Of a stretch of DNA of 64,000 nt, positions 61,801-64,000 are shown one piece after another. The DNA comes from Ulota crispa (taxonomy: Eukaryota > Streptophyta > Bryopsida > Orthotrichales > Orthotrichaceae), in NCBI GenBank assembly GCA_963920765.1, contig OY987247.1, positions 3,410,001 to 3,474,000 of the forward strand, written 5' to 3'. The notes beneath the pieces are model-generated. The model made no database searches. It worked only from the letters and a program-made list of their open reading frames with translations, and was not told the DNA's origin. The stretch's first letter is position 1; each line of letters starts with the position of its first letter. Made by a program: the position numbers and the translations under genes.

Positions 61801-62220
61801 GAAGGGCACTCTACGGTAAACCCCGTCAACCTTTGGCCGGCTCCCCTAAGCATAGACAGCTCAACTCAAATCCACGAAACACTCAATCTCAGGATCTACC
61901 AACGTACATCTACCATTTCCGATCTACGTAACTAAAGAATCTGTAAACCTCGTTTCTTCGGTCCTCCACTCCTCCGCCGAAACATTTTTCGGAGAGATAC
62001 AGTTCCACGACTAGAGCTACAAATCGAGTGTATGCAAATCGAATGTGCCATGCCACAAACACTTTCGCCGCCTGCTTCCACGATCCTCCTATCGCAACTA
62101 CACTTATTACCTTAACCAGTTCACAAATTCTTGCACACGGCGTTCTTGAACTTCCGAAAACGTTCTAAATTTGCTTGAACGATTGAGCGCATAAGTTACA
62201 ACACAAAAAAACAGCATCAA
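61801..62220 (+). promoter_or_regulatory. promoter and 5' leader of the MOSC gene
   Basis: Composition becomes gene-like with CG dinucleotides. The sequence just before the ATG is A-rich (ACAACACAAAAAAACAGC), as in many plant leaders. No TATA box can be assigned with confidence. Confidence 0.4.
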
Positions 62221-63904
62221 ATGGCGGTGACGGTGAAGGCGTTGTACATTTATCCCGTGAAATCGTGCCGCGGAATTGCTGTTCCGCGCGCTTCCATCTC
62301 TCCTACAGGTACTCTCTCTCTCTTCTTAGAAATTGCATATTCTCTTTTGGTCGGAAGCTATTTCGGAGTTATCATTTTGCTCAATTCAGTTAAGAATTGG
62401 AGAGATTGTAAATGTTTTACGAGATTAAAGAGGACAATGAAATGTAGCTTTCAGTTTAGACGTGTATTGGAGTTCCTCGTTTCTTAGTAATTGCATTTTA
62501 CTCTTTGGTCGGAAGCTATTTCAGAGTTGTCATTCTGCGCAATTCAGTAAGAATTGGAGAGGTTGCAAGTGATCTACGAGATCAAAAAGGACAATGAAAT
62601 GTAGCTTTTAGCTAAGATGAATATTGGAGTTCGTCGTTTCTTAGAAATTGCATCTTATTCTTTTGGTCGGAAGCTCATTTCAAAGTTATCATTTTGCTCA
62701 GTTCAGTAAGAATTGGAGATGTTATAAATGTGTTACGAGATCGAAAAGGACGATGAAATGTAGCTTTCAGTTTAGACGTGTATTGGAGTTCCTCGTTTCT
62801 TAGTAATTGCATTTTACTCTTTGGTCGGAAGCTATTTTGGAGTTATCATTATGCTCAATTTTCAGTAAGAATTGGAGAGGTTGTAAGTGTATTACGAGAT
62901 CAAAAGGGACAATGTAATGAAGCTTTCAGCTAAGATGAATATCGGAGTTCCTGGTTTCTTAGAAATTGCATTTTATTCTTTTAGTCGGAAGTTCATTTCA
63001 GAGTTATCATTTTGCTCAATTCAGTAAGAATTGGAGAGATTGTAAGTGTTTTTACGAGATAAAAAAGGACAACGAAATGTAGTTTTCATTTTAAATGAAT
63101 ATTGGAGTTCCTCGTTTCTGCCGGTGAGGTTGTTAATTTTTTAAAATTTGGTAAAACCGATGGCGCTAATAACTGTTTGATAATTGTTTTGGAGATTTTT
63201 TTGGAACCTTGTGTCATTCTGTCGCCGCAGTGCTTTTTATATTTGATGTATTATTGGCATAGTTATACGGTTTTTAAAGAATTTCTGGCGGTTTTGGTTG
63301 ATTGTCCTTAAAAGTTCCTGCACCGAAATTAGCGAAGAATTTTAGCCATTCGGTTTAAAACTTGTGCAACACTTGTTAAGCTGTTCCGTGAGTCCTTGAT
63401 TTTGCTGTGATTGTGTATCTAGTTCGGAATGCAGGTCGTCAAATTATAGTCTCGTCTTTTAAGGTAGCAGGCTCTGAGATTGTCTTGTTTAAAATGTTTT
63501 CTAGGCTTATCTAACACGGGGATGATAATGAATATGTATAGTCGTTGTACATTTAAAGCTGAGGGCATGTGTAGGGCGCTGTACTGTACTTTTCAATTTC
63601 AAAAACTTGTAGCCTATCAGTTGGACTCTAAAGTTTATAAGCCCGATTGCTGTCATTGTCATTAAAATTTGTCTTCGCGCTTATGTAAATTTTGTTGTGT
63701 TCCATCATTTTCATGTTTACTTTAACGTGTAAAGGGATGCTTTATGAGCAGGGTTCAAGTGGGATCGGCAATGGATGATAGTGAATGCAAACCGGCGTTT
63801 CTTGACACAGAGAGCAGTCAAGAAGCTGGCGCTCATTGAGGTTTCACTGCCGGAAGGGGCTTTGGACTCCCGCTGGGGTTCCCTCGCTTCTGATGCAGCT
63901 CTTT
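62221..63904 (+). CDS. MOSC-domain (mARC-like) protein, 5' part only
   Basis: Exons 62221-62308 and 63752-63904 join in phase to give 80 residues and continue past the window. The start MAVTVKALYIYPVKSCRGI is the canonical MOSC N-terminal beta-barrel opening. After the splice comes SPTGFKWDRQWMIVNANRRF, then LTQRAVKKLALIEVSLPEG. Eukaryotic members are molybdenum-cofactor enzymes that reduce N-hydroxylated substrates (mitochondrial amidoxime reducing component) or related MOSC proteins. The catalytic cysteine region lies beyond the window, so activity cannot be judged. Exon 2 ends at GTGAGT (63905). Intron 1 (1,443 bases) carries a tandem array. No clear mitochondrial presequence precedes the barrel, so localisation is open. 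Confidence 0.9.
62323..63112. repeat. tandem array in MOSC intron 1, about 157-bp unit, five copies
   Basis: TTCTTAG(A/T)AATTGCAT recurs at about 62,323, 62,482, 62,637, 62,797 and 62,953, with a sixth partial start at 63,112. GGTCGGAAGC, CAATTCAGTAAGAATTGGAG and GGACAATGAAATGTAGCTTT repeat in register. Units alternate between two subtypes (TAGTAATTGCATTTTACTCT against TAGAAATTGCATYTTATTCT), so the higher-order unit is about 315 bp. Confidence 0.88.
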
Positions 63905-64000
63905 GTGAGTCTTTTTCCTTCTTTGATGCTTTCACGTGTCATTGCTTCGGCAGTTTTGGCAACATTGTCTATTAATCTTTATGAATCAATTCCGTGATTT

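Noticed and set aside
1..64000. tRNA, rRNA, CRISPR, LTR retrotransposons or a transposase gene
   Set aside because: No tRNA box pairs, no long direct terminal repeats and no transposase, integrase or reverse transcriptase motifs were seen on either strand by reading.

Overview
This is eukaryotic nuclear DNA from a land plant, most likely a bryophyte (moss or liverwort). Spliceosomal GT-AG introns are everywhere. The recognisable genes are plant-type: the plant DUF506 family, CURT1 of the thylakoid, and plant PEX1 and MOSC proteins. Genes are short to medium with small introns, and lie as islands of higher GC in AT-rich, repeat-dense DNA. The bryophyte placement is an inference from this architecture and from one intronless F-box/kelch-like ORF; it is not proven.

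Layout. 1-4,500: gene-free AT-rich DNA with two MITE-like elements. 4,560-8,600: a three-exon DUF506 gene (+) with a long leader. 10,000-26,700: no convincing large gene, but a dense graveyard of short inverted-repeat elements, a very long near-perfect hairpin (19,925-20,758) and one candidate small secreted-peptide ORF (-). 26,700-32,400: a GC-richer tract leading into a four- or five-exon gene (+) of unknown function with a coiled coil and basic, NLS-like tracts. 32,000-38,300: nested MITEs. 38,324-40,753: an uninterrupted 809-codon ORF (+) resembling an F-box-associated/kelch protein without a clear F-box. 42,945-50,906: PEX1 (-), reconstructed as 17 exons and 1,148 residues with all phases closing. 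54,112-54,311: a 200-N assembly gap. 54,549-56,848: CURT1 (+), three exons, 175 residues. 62,221 to the right edge: first two exons of a MOSC-domain (mARC-like) gene (+).

The most notable feature is not a gene. At least a dozen elements begin TTAACCCCTAA... or a close variant and end in the reverse complement, flanked by TTAA. That is the signature of piggyBac-type transposition, and several copies fall into three sequence families (about 240, 650 and 940 bp). They are nested in each other, chained end to end through shared TTAA sites, and one carries TTAG at both ends. No transposase is visible, so they would be non-autonomous. Other MITE families (CTAAGGTAG ends, ACACCATATTC ends, an Emigrant/pogo-like element, several foldbacks) fill much of the rest. 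Three unrelated tandem arrays share a period of about 157-162 bp.

The genes do not form a pathway. PEX1 serves peroxisomal protein import, CURT1 bends grana margins, the MOSC protein is a molybdenum-cofactor enzyme candidate, and DUF506 is a plant family with a PDDEXK-like fold prediction.
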